From positions 5,123,501 through 5,187,500 of the forward strand of contig NZ_CP095061.1 of assembly GCF_022921055.1 (NCBI RefSeq): a stretch of DNA of 64,000 bases. Direction: 5' to 3'. Positions 1 to 10,400 of this stretch are shown one piece after another. The translations under genes were made by a program, and so were the position numbers. The notes under the pieces were generated by a model. The model was not told where the DNA came from. It was given only the letters and a program-made list of their open reading frames with translations, and did not search any database. Origin of the DNA: Hymenobacter volaticus (GTDB lineage: Bacteria > Bacteroidota > Bacteroidia > Cytophagales > Hymenobacteraceae). Position 1 is the stretch's first letter. Every line of letters starts with the position of its first letter.

Positions 1-318
1 GTGCAGCAATTTTGGGATGAAGCAGGCCAGCAATTGGTTAAGGACGGCAACGGCACGTGGTATCGGCAGGAGGATGGAATGCAGTTGTCTGGCACCGTTG
101 TGGGTGGCATACCTGACGGGCGCTGGCAACTTCGCCGGATAGACGATGAACACTTGGTGGCGCGGGAAAACTTTGTGAAAGGAAACTTCCGAAATGGCGT
201 GCTCGTCGACCAAATGTATGCTTACCGGGACCAGTCGCGCTTCAGTGTAGCTGATTGGGAGCAGTACCGGGCAGCTGAAAAGTATAGCATAGGAACCCCT
301 TGCCCCTCAGGCAAATAG
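1..318 (+). CDS. MORN-like repeat protein, C-terminal part
   Basis: The frame is open from the first base of the window to a stop at 318, so only the last 105 residues or so are visible and the true start lies upstream. The segment has the pattern of Bacteroidota MORN-variant proteins: a WDE-G-QLVKDGNGTWY stretch, then repeated units with DGRW and NGVLVD turns. Such repeats often occur in cell-surface proteins or next to TonB-like domains in this phylum. No catalytic motif is visible. The function is unknown; the repeat assignment is from pattern only. Confidence 0.6.
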   Translation: MQQFWDEAGQQLVKDGNGTWYRQEDGMQLSGTVVGGIPDGRWQLRRIDDEHLVARENFVKGNFRNGVLVDQMYAYRDQSRFSVADWEQYRAAEKYSIGTPCPSGK

Positions 319-374
319 GCTTGTTTCCGCGCACAAGCCTAACCTTAAAGCAAATTTTACAGTTTCGGGAGAAT

Positions 375-1642
375 ATGAATGTTCCTGTTTCCGCACAGTT
401 GCCCATCGTTATTGTGGGGGCCGGCATGGCTGGCCTTACCTGCGCCAACTACCTGCATCGCGCGGGCTGCCCGGTAGTGGTGCTCGAAGCCGCCGAAGCC
501 GTAGGGGCCGCGTGCGCACCGACGTCACATCCGAAGGCTTCCGCCTCGACTATGGCTTTCAGGTGCTCCTGACCAAGTACCCCGAAGTGCAGCGCATGAT
601 TGATTACGGAGCCCTCAACCTCAAGGCTTTTCGCTCTGGCGCCGTCATTCGGATGCCTGATGGCCGCGAAACCACCCTGCGCAATCCGCTACAGCAACCT
701 CTCGCCGCTTTCCCGGCTCTTACGTCGCCCATTGGCACGCTGACCGACAAGCTGCGTATTCTTAGCTTGGTGCAGCACGTGCGTAGCCACAGCGCCGAAG
801 AACTACTGGCGCATCCGTCCACAGACACGCTCACTTTTCTGCGGCGCTACGGGTGGAGCGAACAAATCATTGACACATTTTTCCGGCCTTTCTTCGGCGG
901 GGTGTTTCTAGATCGTACGCTGACCACGGCTAGCAACTTTTTTGAGTTCGTGTTTCAGCAGTTTGTGATAGGTGAAGCCGCGGTGCCCGCTCTCGGCATG
1001 CAGCAGATTCCCGAGCAATTGGCCAACCGTCTCCCGGCTGGAACGGTCCGCCTCAACACCCCTGTCGAGTCAGTAGAAGGCAATAAAGTGCACTTACGCG
1101 GTGGCGAAACGCTAACCGCTGCTACCGTTGTGGTGGCTACCAACGGCGATACCACGGCCCGCCTGTTACCGCACTTGCCTCAGCTGCACGCTACCGCTTG
1201 GCGTCGTACTACTTGCACTTACTTTTCGGCTCCGGCATCGCCTGGTAGGCAGGATAAGTTGTTGCGCCTGAATGCAGCACATGGCCAAATGGCGCACAAT
1301 GTGTCCTTCCCCTCCGATGTCTCGCCAGACTACGCTCCGCCCGGACGCACCCTCGTATCGGTTAGCACTCACGGTGAGCATCACTTACCCGAAACCACCC
1401 TGGTGGCTTTATTACACGCTGAGTTGATGGTCTGGTTTGGCGACGAAGTGGCACAGTGGAAGCACTTGCGCACTTACCATTTACCTCATGCTTTGCCTGT
1501 CTATGCAAACGGCCAAGCGCAACACCAGGATCTGAAGCTAACTAATACCCTTTACCGCTGCGGCGACTACACTTCTTACCCTTCCCTAAATGCCGCCATG
1601 GCCTCGGGTCGGGAAGTAGCAGAGATGATCCTACAGTCTTAA
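375..1642 (+). CDS. FAD-dependent amine-oxidase-type oxidoreductase (frameshifted here)
   Basis: The first part, from ATG 375, carries the FAD-binding Rossmann motif GAGMAGL at residues 15-21 and ends its beta-2 strand with VVLEAAEAVG. The reading then moves to another frame: adding one G to the run at 504-507 restores VGGRVRTDVTSEGFRLDYGFQ, the normal continuation of this family. The corrected product is about 422 residues. The C-terminus has the expected FAD-contacting motif (YRCGDYTSYPSLNAAMASGR). The family is protoporphyrinogen oxidase/phytoene desaturase-like; the substrate cannot be told. The gene is convergent with the exonuclease gene 15 bases downstream and I see no terminator between them. 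The break is probably a sequencing error. Confidence 0.82.
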
Positions 1643-1657
1643 CAGCTTCGCATTCAG

Positions 1658-2419
1658 CTAGATGGTAAGATAAGCCGGGCAATGGTCGGAGTGAACTACG
1701 TCGGGTAGCAAACCGGCTTCCTGAATGCGTGACTCTAGCTCTTTATCAACTAATAGGTGGTCGAGGCGCCAGCCCACGTTGCGTTTCCGTGAGCCCGCTC
1801 GGTAGCTCCACCACGAGTAGTGGCCAGGCGCATCGCCGTGGTGGTGGCGGAAAGAATCAGTATAGCCATCAGCCAGGAAATCTTTGAACCACTGCCGTTC
1901 TTCTGGCGTGTACCCCGGGCTATTTTGGTTGGCTTTGGGATTGTGCAAGTCAATGGGCGTTTGGCAGCAATTATAGTCCCCACCAATAATGAGCCGTCGC
2001 CCCTCGGCCCGTAGTTGACTTACATACTTGCGGAAGAAGTGCAGCCACTCCACCTTGAAGGCCTGCCGCTCTGCGCCACTAGTACCGGAGGGCATGTACA
2101 CATTCAGCACCGAAAAATCGTCGTAATCCAACCGCAGCACGCGGCCTTCTGTATCGTAAAGGTCGGTGCCGCAACCTGTTTCTACGTGCTTAGGCAATTG
2201 CTTAGTGAAAGTAGCCACACCGCTATAACCGGGCTTAGTGGCCGGGTGCAGATAGGCATGGTAACCTAGCGCCGTAAAACCCGAAATGTCGAGCTCTTCC
2301 CGACCGGCTTTTATTTCCTGTAGGCATAATACGTCGGGCTGCGCCTCGCGTACCCACTCCAGCAGCCCCTTGCTCAGTGCTGAGCGAAAGCCATTGACGT
2401 TGTAACTAACGATATTCAT
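1658..2419 (-). CDS. xth: Exodeoxyribonuclease III / AP endonuclease
   Basis: The 253-residue protein is full length for the family. It opens with MNIVSYNVNGFRSAL, has the metal-binding Glu in LCLQEIK (about residue 36), GGDYN with the catalytic Asp/Asn near residue 146, and ends with DHCPAYL, whose Asp-His pair completes the active site. It cuts the DNA backbone at abasic sites and degrades duplex ends 3' to 5' during base-excision repair in the cytoplasm. The ATG at 2419 fits the usual N-terminus exactly. It is a single gene, convergent with the FAD oxidoreductase. Confidence 0.95.
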   Translation of the reverse strand: MNIVSYNVNGFRSALSKGLLEWVREAQPDVLCLQEIKAGREELDISGFTALGYHAYLHPATKPGYSGVATFTKQLPKHVETGCGTDLYDTEGRVLRLDYDDFSVLNVYMPSGTSGAERQAFKVEWLHFFRKYVSQLRAEGRRLIIGGDYNCCQTPIDLHNPKANQNSPGYTPEERQWFKDFLADGYTDSFRHHHGDAPGHYSWWSYRAGSRKRNVGWRLDHLLVDKELESRIQEAGLLPDVVHSDHCPAYLTI

Positions 2420-2510
2420 TTGATCTTCTGACGATTATTAGGAAGATAATTGCTGGCCCGTCACCATTAGTGCAATAGACCAACCATCACCTTCCTAACC
2501 TTACACCGCT

Positions 2511-2870
2511 TTAATTATCTGCATCAAAATACTCTAGCATGTGCCATTTCAGCATCCGCTCCTGCTCTTTCAAGCTTGCAAATGGCACAGGTTGTACTAG
2601 GCGGTAATGAGGCCAGCCCTCCTCGTCAATCCGCTCTAACTCGTAATGCCCCGACAGGCTAAAGAGCTTACAGGTAGCAATATGCATCAGGTCTTGCTTC
2701 TGCTCTTTCGTGAAAGGACCAGCACCCTGGCCAAGCTCTTGCACACCGATGAGCAGCAGCAGAGCATTCAGGTCGGGCTTTTTACCGAAACGCTCCCGCA
2801 TCTCGTTCATTAGTTGCCACCAACGGGCCTCAAATTCGGCCTCCGTTTCCTGTGGATCTAGGTAGCTCAT
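2511..2870 (-). CDS. Small conserved hypothetical protein coupled to AhpD-like gene
   Basis: I do not recognise a named family. The 119-residue product starts MSYLDPQETEAEFEARWW, is acidic and predicted soluble and mostly helical. An in-frame start further upstream exists but would lie entirely within the preceding gene, so I chose ATG 2870, whose ATGA overlaps the TGA stop of the carboxymuconolactone-decarboxylase gene by four bases. That overlap implies translational coupling and a shared role. No signal peptide or membrane segment is seen. Confidence 0.8.
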   Translation of the reverse strand: MSYLDPQETEAEFEARWWQLMNEMRERFGKKPDLNALLLLIGVQELGQGAGPFTKEQKQDLMHIATCKLFSLSGHYELERIDEEGWPHYRLVQPVPFASLKEQERMLKWHMLEYFDADN

Positions 2871-3244
2871 GCGTCGTGGCTGTGCAGCGGAGCAGGCGTC
2901 GTGGCTTCTTCTTTCAAGATTTCCCAATACTCCACGGCGCGCCGAAAATGCGGAATCACGATGCTGCCCCCAATGAGGTTGGCTATGGCAAACACCTCGT
3001 AGATTTCCTCGTCGGTTAGCTTTTCCTCGTAGCACTTACCAAGATGGTACTTGATGCAGTCGTCGCAGCGCAGTACCATGCTACACGCTAGGCCCAGCAT
3101 TTCCTTGGTTTTCACGTCTAGCGCACCCGCTTGGTACGTGTTGGTATCGAGGTTGAAAAACCGCTTAATAACCTTGTTATCAGCTGCCATGATCTTCTCG
3201 TTCATGCGCTGGCGGTACTCGTTGAATTCAGTTACTTGAGACAT
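2867..3244 (-). CDS. Carboxymuconolactone decarboxylase (AhpD-like) family protein
   Basis: The protein has 125 residues. The family signature is clear: CDDCIKYHLGKCYEEKLTDEEI, with the CxxC redox pair and the downstream His three residues after it, as in AhpD peroxidase partners. The following helix (YEVFAIANLIGGSIVIPHFRRA) is also typical. Family members are small all-helical proteins with thiol-based peroxide-related or decarboxylase activity; the CxxC-H layout favours the redox type. It is first in a two-gene operon. Upstream on the same strand near 3285 a TACTTTCG sequence resembles a Bacteroidota -7 box. Confidence 0.9.
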   Translation of the reverse strand: MSQVTEFNEYRQRMNEKIMAADNKVIKRFFNLDTNTYQAGALDVKTKEMLGLACSMVLRCDDCIKYHLGKCYEEKLTDEEIYEVFAIANLIGGSIVIPHFRRAVEYWEILKEEATTPAPLHSHDA

Positions 3245-3374
3245 ATAGAAAACACACTAGAAAGTCTGGAATGAAAGAAACACGAAAGTAGGCACAAATG
3301 ATCCGGCTACTTGTATTACCCATATTCTGAAGCTACTTTACCAACACTCTATCCCTTTTATTTTATTGTTTACT

Positions 3375-3977
3375 ATGCGCTTTGTTCGGTTTTGGCGCAC
3401 AGCGCTGGCTTTATTTCTAGGCCTTACTTTCTTCACCTCTGGCATGGCCAAGCTCTATTACCAGCACCAATTTTGGGGCTGGATTGGCCCTGTATGGCTA
3501 GCCGAGAAATTGCAACCCTTTCAGCTTGGGCTCTATGTTGCCTTTGTTGCAGCTAGCCAAATAGTAACCGGCTTCTTACTGATTACGCGTCGGTTCTGGT
3601 TGCTAGGTGCGGTATTCCTAGTGCCTATGTTAGCTAACATTCTGTTCGTCACAATTTCGCTGCAATGGGCAGGCACGCCTTATGTGGTGTCGGTACTACT
3701 TTCAATGAACGTAGCTCTCTTGCTTTCTGAATACCGACGGCTGCGGGTACTGTGGTCGGAAGCGGCGTACGTGCCGCCGCCAACGCAGCCCGTGCGGACC
3801 ATTAAAGGTCATATAGTTTGGGGGACTGGTCTTTTGCTAACGCTTTCGGCGGTTCCCGTTTCGTATGTAGCGCTGCCTTTGAGCTATTGGTTGGCTTTGG
3901 GCGGCATAGTGCTAGCGTGGTGCAGCCCTTTCGCTGACAGTTATAGCCTGTCTCGTCTTAAAACCACCACGTCATGA
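3375..3977 (+). CDS. DoxX/MauE-like integral membrane protein
   Basis: The 200-residue product is very hydrophobic, with about five or six predicted membrane helices (for example residues 5-25, 40-62, 68-90, 95-110, 140-160 and 165-182). The N-terminal LGLTFFTSGMAKL segment resembles DoxX/MauE-type proteins, which are membrane partners of electron-transfer reactions. A TTG nine bases upstream could also be a start, but ATG 3375 is preferred. The stop overlaps the comF start as ATGA at 3974-3977, so the two genes are coupled. The assignment to DoxX is by pattern only. Confidence 0.7.
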   Translation: MRFVRFWRTALALFLGLTFFTSGMAKLYYQHQFWGWIGPVWLAEKLQPFQLGLYVAFVAASQIVTGFLLITRRFWLLGAVFLVPMLANILFVTISLQWAGTPYVVSVLLSMNVALLLSEYRRLRVLWSEAAYVPPPTQPVRTIKGHIVWGTGLLLTLSAVPVSYVALPLSYWLALGGIVLAWCSPFADSYSLSRLKTTTS

Positions 3978-4668
3978 TACCTAGCTTTCTGTCTGACTTT
4001 GTTGGCCTGATATTTCCGCAAGTATGCTTAGCATGCGAGCAAGCATTGAGACGAGGCGAAGAGCACCTATGTACCAGTTGCCGCATGCAATTGCCTTACA
4101 CAGATTATCATTTGCTGTCAGTGGAAGCGAATCCGCTGAGCCGTCGTTTCTGGGGCGCACACCCATATGCCACACGCTCAGCTACCTGCGCTTCCTCCGT
4201 CGGGGCCGGGTACAGCACTTGTTGCACCAGCTCAAATACCGAGGGCAGCGCGACGTAGGTCAAGTGCTGGGCCGTTGGTACGGGCACGAGCTAGCGCAGC
4301 AAAATTTTCAGTTTGACTTGATAGTACCCGTACCGCTGCATCCTAGCAAACTAGCCAAACGTGGCTACAACCAGTCCGACCCATTTGCCGAAGGCATGGC
4401 TGAAAGCTTACGCACCCCCTGGCACGCCGCAGGCCTACGCCGCATCGAACATACCGATTCGCAAACGCGCAAAAATCGACTTGAGCGGTGGGAGAATGTG
4501 GCTAACGTCTTTGAAGTTACTGATCCAGCCATGATCCAAGGCAAACACGTCTTAGTGGTCGATGATGTGCTAACCACCGGCGCTACACTCGAAGCATGTG
4601 CGTCTGTTCTGCTGGCTGCTGGAGCTACCGAAGTCAGTATCGCCACCATTGCGTGCGCCGACCGATAA
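3974..4668 (+). CDS. comF: ComF family phosphoribosyltransferase-like protein (frameshifted here)
   Basis: The N-terminal part has the zinc-ribbon cysteines of ComF (CLACEQALRRGEEHLCTSC, residues about 18-36). The C-terminal part has the phosphoribosyltransferase loop VLVVDDVLTTGATLEAC. The two halves lie in different frames; adding one G to the run at 4152-4155 joins them as RRFWGRTPICHTLSYLRF and gives a 231-residue protein of normal family length. ComF proteins are linked to DNA uptake; their biochemical role is still unclear. It is translationally coupled to the upstream membrane gene. The lesion is most likely a sequencing error. Confidence 0.88.
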
Positions 4669-4702
4669 ACAGGCGCTAAGTCTATTAACTTGTACCGCTC
4701 TA

Positions 4703-4742
4703 AAACAAGAAAGGCTTGCCGTATGGCAAGCCTTTCTTGTTT
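4703..4742. terminator. Bidirectional intrinsic terminator between comF and gldJ
   Basis: A perfect 18-base stem (4703-4720 with 4725-4742) has a four-base loop, with A-rich and T-rich ends on the two sides. It sits between the convergent comF and gldJ genes and can serve both strands. Confidence 0.9.
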
Positions 4743-4760
4743 CGCTGAAGGGTTCTGTAA

Positions 4761-6005
4761 TTACTTGTTGGAACCAGCGTTGATCATGGCGCAGCGGAAA
4801 CCGATAGTTGCCGTAGCAGAGTCTTCGCCCATGAAGCGGCGAGTACCAGGCGAGAGCCAATAGGCTACGTCGCGCCAAGAGCCACCTTTGTACACGCGCA
4901 CGTGGTCGTCGATGAGTGACTGGTAGCCTTTCTTGTCGTACTTCTCAGCTGGGTCGAGGAAACCGTTCCGACGGAAGGGGTTCAAGTCTTCCACATCTTC
5001 AAACGACAGCGGACGGTAGATGTCCTGCACCCATTCGTTTACGTTGCCGGCCATGTTGTACAGACCGTAATCGTTCGGCGGATAAGCGTAAACGTATTCG
5101 GTAATCATAGCACCGTCATTCAAAGCGCCAGCAATACCAGCATAGTCACCGCGGCCACGCTTGAAGTTAGCTAAGAACTGACCCATCTTGCCACCATATG
5201 GGTTCCGTACCTGGCGGCCATCCCACGGGTAGATGCGCTTGTTCTCTTGGTTTTCGTTGCCAGTTTCCTGCGTACCAACGAGAGCTTGCGCAGCATACTC
5301 CCATTCAGCCTCGGTGGGCAGACGGTAGTTTGGCAAGGTATTGCCGTTCTCGATGGCAATAGCAGCACCGCCTGCATCTTCTGTAGCCCCTTCAGCAGCG
5401 GCAGCTCCTTTTTTCTTCTTTTTGAACAAGCCGCCACCGCCGCCACCGCCATCAGCGTTGCCAGCAAGCGTCTCGTTCACCTTCGACGTACGCCATGTGC
5501 AGTAGTCGTTGGCTTGTAGCCAGCTTACCCCTACCACTGGGAAATAGCGGAAGCCAGGGTAACGCAAGTAATAATCTACGTAAGGGTCGTTGAACGACAG
5601 CTCGCGAGCCCATACCGTGGTGTCGGGCAAAGCCGACTGATAAAACTCTTCGGACGAGTCTTTGCGCACGAAGTGCAAATACTCCAGCCAGTGAATGTTG
5701 GCTACCTCGGCTTCGTCCATGTAGAAAGAAGCAATAGTAACGGTACGCTCGATGTTGTCGTGCGTCATCGTTACGTCTTCTTCCTGCGAACCCAGCACAG
5801 TGCGGCCACCTTCGATGAAGACGAGGCCTGGGCCTTCGGGAATGCCCTGATAATCGGCAACCTTCATGCCTTCTTCGGTATTGTACTCGATGCCCGTAGT
5901 AGAGCTGTACTTACCGGGTTTAGTAGCGGTGGGCGGGCCACCCTTACAGGCAGCCAGGGCGCAGGCTCCTACAACCGCAAAACGCAGGTACTTGGAAAAA
6001 TTCAT
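4761..6005 (-). CDS. gldJ: Gliding motility / type IX secretion lipoprotein GldJ
   Basis: The product has 414 residues. It starts with a lipoprotein signal peptide ending in ACALAAC (Cys 20). The body is a formylglycine-generating-enzyme (sulfatase-modifying factor) fold: LVFIEGG, SFYMDEAEVANIHWLEYLHF, PVVGVSWLQANDYCTWR, RLPTEAEWEYAA, NMAGNVNEWVQD, YKGGSWRD and the final GFRCA. The helix after SFYMDE and the ALPDTTVW segment match GldJ better than its paralogue GldK. GldJ is an outer-membrane-associated lipoprotein needed for the type IX secretion machine. A low-complexity insert of Gly, Lys and Ala runs lies near residues 185-215. The neighbour is a PorP/SprF gene on the same strand. Confidence 0.88.
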   Translation of the reverse strand: MNFSKYLRFAVVGACALAACKGGPPTATKPGKYSSTTGIEYNTEEGMKVADYQGIPEGPGLVFIEGGRTVLGSQEEDVTMTHDNIERTVTIASFYMDEAEVANIHWLEYLHFVRKDSSEEFYQSALPDTTVWARELSFNDPYVDYYLRYPGFRYFPVVGVSWLQANDYCTWRTSKVNETLAGNADGGGGGGGLFKKKKKGAAAAEGATEDAGGAAIAIENGNTLPNYRLPTEAEWEYAAQALVGTQETGNENQENKRIYPWDGRQVRNPYGGKMGQFLANFKRGRGDYAGIAGALNDGAMITEYVYAYPPNDYGLYNMAGNVNEWVQDIYRPLSFEDVEDLNPFRRNGFLDPAEKYDKKGYQSLIDDHVRVYKGGSWRDVAYWLSPGTRRFMGEDSATATIGFRCAMINAGSNK

Positions 6006-6073
6006 GATTAAGTTTAAAACTACCCGTTAGAAAAGACGTTGGACAAGGTAAGCTGCTGCAATAATACAAAAAA

Positions 6074-7120
6074 TCAAAATGCGGGACAAGGCGCGACCGG
6101 GTAATTCCGACGTTTTAACCGGCGCCATGCTGCATCGAGCGAATCAAACGCACGAAGGGCCAAAGAAATTTCGTGTGCGCCACCTAATTCTGCACTTAAT
6201 GCGCTCAGGCCGATATCATAAGCATATCCGACCCGAAAACTACCGAGGCTAAGGCCGGCAATAGCAGTTAGGATTTGCTGCGGGCGAGGCGCGCCAGGCA
6301 ACGGTACGCCACGATATACGGCTCCAAATGTGAGAGGCGTAATAGTACCATAAAGTCCAGCTTCAGCCCGCTCAGAACCGCCTTGCCGCACATAGTGTAC
6401 CGTGGGCGTCAAGCTGATTTCGCGGTATTGCTGCTTTTCGGTGCTTCGCACAAAATAGTGCTTGTAACCTGTGCTTAACTCGAGGCGCAACGGTAGCTTG
6501 GCTTGTGCACGAAAGCCTAAGTCGGGCTGGTTTAAGTGCTGGCCTGCTGCCGACACCCAAAACCGCTCACTATACAGCAGCAAGCCAACTCCCACACTAG
6601 CATAATTGACAGGCGTGAAGTCAACAACTTCGCGGGTGGGCATGCTGGTCGAGCCATCTTCGGCAAGCTGATCACCGAAAACGAGGTTGTCGTAGCTGAT
6701 GCGCTGGTTGCCGTAACTCGCACGCACGCCGCCGCTGAAGGCTAGGTCTTTGGTAAGGCGAGTGTGGTAGGCATAAATACCCCCTACTTCCACGCGGGTA
6801 TAGCCAAGGCCACCGGTGCGGTCATGGTTGATGAGCAAGCCCACGGCGTTGCGCTGATCTTTAAATCGATAATCAGCGGCGAGCTGGCTGGTTTGAAAGG
6901 TGCCAGCCAGTGTAGGAAACTGGTTGCGGTAGCTGAGCGTTACGCTGGCGTCGTCGAGCAAGCCAGCGTAGGCAGGATTCTGGTTTAGACGCGTGGCATA
7001 GGGTTGGGCAAAATACAAATCTTGCGCGGCGGCTGGCAATGCCAGGGCCATAGCTCCGGCCAGCAATGGCTGTCGCAGCTTGCGCTTCTTTGTAAGTCTC
7101 CGTCCGATTTGCCCCTTCAT
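6074..7120 (-). CDS. PorP/SprF family type IX secretion outer membrane protein
   Basis: After a signal peptide ending near PAAAQ, the mature part begins DLYFAQPYATRLNQNPAYAGLL, the hallmark of the PorP/SprF family. The rest is a beta-barrel pattern of alternating residues and Gly-rich turns (SYRNQFP, ADYRFK, GGVRASYGNQ). These proteins anchor type IX secretion or adhesin translocation at the outer membrane. An in-frame start exists at 7204, but it would add 28 residues ahead of the signal peptide, so ATG 7120 is preferred. It lies upstream of gldJ on the same strand with 68 bases between, and the two may be co-transcribed. Confidence 0.87.
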   Translation of the reverse strand: MKGQIGRRLTKKRKLRQPLLAGAMALALPAAAQDLYFAQPYATRLNQNPAYAGLLDDASVTLSYRNQFPTLAGTFQTSQLAADYRFKDQRNAVGLLINHDRTGGLGYTRVEVGGIYAYHTRLTKDLAFSGGVRASYGNQRISYDNLVFGDQLAEDGSTSMPTREVVDFTPVNYASVGVGLLLYSERFWVSAAGQHLNQPDLGFRAQAKLPLRLELSTGYKHYFVRSTEKQQYREISLTPTVHYVRQGGSERAEAGLYGTITPLTFGAVYRGVPLPGAPRPQQILTAIAGLSLGSFRVGYAYDIGLSALSAELGGAHEISLALRAFDSLDAAWRRLKRRNYPVAPCPAF

Positions 7121-7486
7121 CAGTGTAATAAACGCACGACCGGCGGCGCATAGTGCGTCGCCGGACTTGTTTGCAGAAACTAAATTGCTGAATTCCTTAC
7201 GCATTAGGTGAAAATCTCAACCACAAATCGATGAGTGAGCCCGTTTTCTGGCCCAGCGCCCCGGGCAGACAAGATAGGGGCTGCTACTTTTGTACGTTTA
7301 CCAAGGCCTGGTACCTCGTACTTGGCACTTAGGTTGTTTAGGCAAATGATCTTCTTGATTTTAAGCCTTGACCATTGCCTTGAGCTGCACCATAAGGGAG
7401 TAGTGTACTTCGTTGTACGATAGGATTGTACAGCTTTTCCGAAACGGCACCAAGTCTTCACAACAAAGCCTTCAAGCACATTATAT
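7121..7486. other. Intergenic region between divergent porP/sprF and AsmA genes
   Basis: About 366 bases between divergent genes. It must hold both promoters. A GC-rich antisense open frame crosses it and runs far into the AsmA gene, but it has no family features. I see no RNA gene or clear hairpin. Confidence 0.5.
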
Positions 7487-10400
7487 ATGCGTAAATTCTG
7501 GATTGGATTGCTGATTTTTCTGGTCGTGCTAGTGGCGGGTATCGCCCTTACGCCCATCCTCTTCAAAGACAAAATCAAGCAAGCCCTCGACAAGCAACTA
7601 GCTGAGCGAGTAGATGCAAAGGTACAGTACGACCCTAACAATGTTAGCTTAAGCTTATTTAGCAGCTTCCCTGACTTGGCATTGGGCATTGACGAGCTGC
7701 GCGTGATTGGGCAAGATTCGTTTGCGCGTGACACGCTGGCGTATTTGCCTTCGTTCCGGGTAGGATTGGATCTGATGAGCGTGGTGAGCGGCGACCAAAT
7801 CAAAATCAAGAGCATCGTGCTTGATCGGCCCGACATCAGCGCGAAGGTGCTAAAGAGTGGCAAAGCCAACTGGGACGTGATGTTGTCGGACTCGGCGGCC
7901 GCGGCCAAGGGGCAGGATACTACGGCCCTGAACCTAGCCATCAGCAAGTGGGAAGTAACCGATGGCCACGTCCGCTACGAAGACCGCACCTTGCCTTTTA
8001 GCATGGAGTTGCGGGGCCTCAACCATACCGGCTCCGGCGACTTCGCCAGCAACATCTTCGATTTGGTGAGTGAAACCACCGCCGACCAATTCTCGATGAC
8101 TTACGATGGCACGGAATACGTGAGCAAAAAGAAGCTGGCGGCCGATGTAACCATGGCCATGGACCTGGGTAAGATGCTGTTCACCTTCAAAGACAACAAG
8201 GTGCAGCTCAACGATTTCCCGGCCACCTTCCAAGGCTCGATCGGACTACCCAATGCTACGGACATCACCTATGACCTAACTTTTAAGGCACTAGAAACTG
8301 ACTTCAAGAACATTCTGAGCTTGGTGCCAGGCGTGTATACAGCGCAGTTCAAGGATGTGGAAGCCGGTGGTAAAGTAGCTTTTGATGGCTACTTCAAAGG
8401 CGTACAGAACGACGTGAAGATGCCTGGCTACGGTGTGAACCTGCAAATTAATAATGGTACGTTCCACTATCCGCAGTTGCCGCAAGCGGCCAAGAACATC
8501 AACGTAAACATGGTGGTGGACAACCCGTCGGGCTTCACCAACAACGTAAAGGTGAACGTTAAGCAGTTTCACCTAGACCTTGGCGCCAACCCAATTGATG
8601 GCAACGTGGCTATTGATGGGCTGGAACCGATGAAGGTGGATGGCCGCGTGAAAGCCAATGTGGACTTGGCGGAAATGATGAAGGTGTATCCGGTGCAGGA
8701 CCTGGCCTTGCGCGGCAAGCTATTCGTGGACGGGACGGCCAAAGGCACCTATTCCAGCACGCAGATGCCGGTGGTACAGGCCAAAATGAACCTGACAAAT
8801 GGCTACGTGAAATCCAAGCAGTTCCCGGCGCCTATCGAGAATCTTGTGGTGACAGGCACCGTGCTTAACCCCACCGGGCAGTTGAACGACACGCGGGTTG
8901 ATATTTCCAATTTCCGAATGCTGCTGGAAGGCGAGCCGCTGGAAGGCCGCGTGGCCACCCAAGGCGTTGACAAGCTGCGCTTCGATGCCGATGTGAAAGG
9001 CGTAGTTGATTTGACCAAGCTCACCAAGATTTTCCCGCTCGAAGGCATGACCGTAACTGGCCGCCTCAACGGCAACGTGGCCGCCAAAGGCAACATGGCC
9101 GACATCGAGGCGGGCCGTTACCAGACGGTAGTAGCCTCGGGCACGGTGAACGCACAGAACATCACCTATAAAAGCGCCGACCTGCCGCAAGGCATGAAAG
9201 TGACCAAGGCCACGGCTACTTTCAACAACAACCAGATTACACTTCAGAACATGAGTGGTTTCGTAGGCTCGTCGGACATTGCGGCTTCGGGTACCATTTC
9301 CAACTACATGGGTATCTGTTTGTGCCAGGCCAGCCCCTGCGTGGCAACCTCACGGTAAACTCGCAGCGTTTCAACATGAACGAGTGGATGGTGGACGAAG
9401 TAAGCGCGAAGCCCACTACCGGCGCCACGGCGGCTACCAAAGCTTCTGCCACTGCTACGAAGGCGGACGGTGTGCTACAAATCCCGAAGGAGTTTGACCT
9501 GACACTGAACACCAATGTGGGACAGGTTATCTACGACAACCTGAAGCTGGACAATGTAAAAGGTACAGTGGGCGTGCGCGACGAAACGGCCACCTTGCAG
9601 GGCCTCACCTTCAACACACTCGGGGTACGTTTGGCACCAACGGCTCGTACAGCAGCAAAAACCTAGCGCATCCCAAGTTCAACTTCGGGCTCAACATCAA
9701 GAACCTAGACTTCCAGAACGCCTTCAACACCTTTAATTCGGTGCGCGCCATGGTGCCTCTGGCCGATAATCTGGAAGGCATCTTCTCCACCAACTTCAAC
9801 GTGAGTGGCGAACTAGGCCCCGACATGATGCCCAACTACAGCACGCTCACCGGCAAAGGCATATTCGAGGTAGTTCGGGCGGCTGTTAGTGGCTCGCCGG
9901 TCATCAACAAAATCAGTAGCCTCACGCAGTTTCAGGAGTTGAAAAGCTTCGCCGTAAACAACAAGGACGTAGCCGCCGAAATCATCAACGGTAACTTCAT
10001 TGTGAAACCGTTCGATTTGACGGTGGGGCAAATCAAGTTGACGGTGGGCGGATCCAACAACATTGGGAGCGGCGGCTTGGAGTACGTAACGGCACTAAAC
10101 GTACCGACTGGCAAGCTTGGCAACCAACTCAACAGCCAGCTCACGCGCCTAACCGGTGTGCAAAACCTGCAAGGCACCGAACGAGTAACCCTCGGCCTCA
10201 ATATCGGTGGTACGGTCGCCAACCCACAAGTCAAACTCGCTACTGGCAGCGTGAAGGCGCAAGCCAAAGACCTAGTAGGCAATATTGTACAAGCTAAGGT
10301 TGACGGGGCAAAGCTTCAATTACAGGCTAAAGCCAAGGTTGCCCAAGACAGCCTCCAACGCGAAGTGCAGCGCAAGCAGCAAGAATTGCAAGCTAAGGCG

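Noticed and set aside
375..1642. True pseudogene status for this and the other six frameshifted genes
   Set aside because: Each break is one missing G or C in a homopolymer, and sequence on both sides is well conserved with no other lesion.
4761..6005. GldK instead of GldJ
   Set aside because: Both share the fold, but SFYMDEAEVANIHWLEYL and the ALPDTTVW segment fit GldJ as I recall it; the genes that usually accompany GldK (gldL, gldM) are absent.
7204..7947. Long minus-strand open frame across the AsmA start region
   Set aside because: It overlaps the well-supported AsmA gene, has Ser/Arg-rich random composition and no motif.
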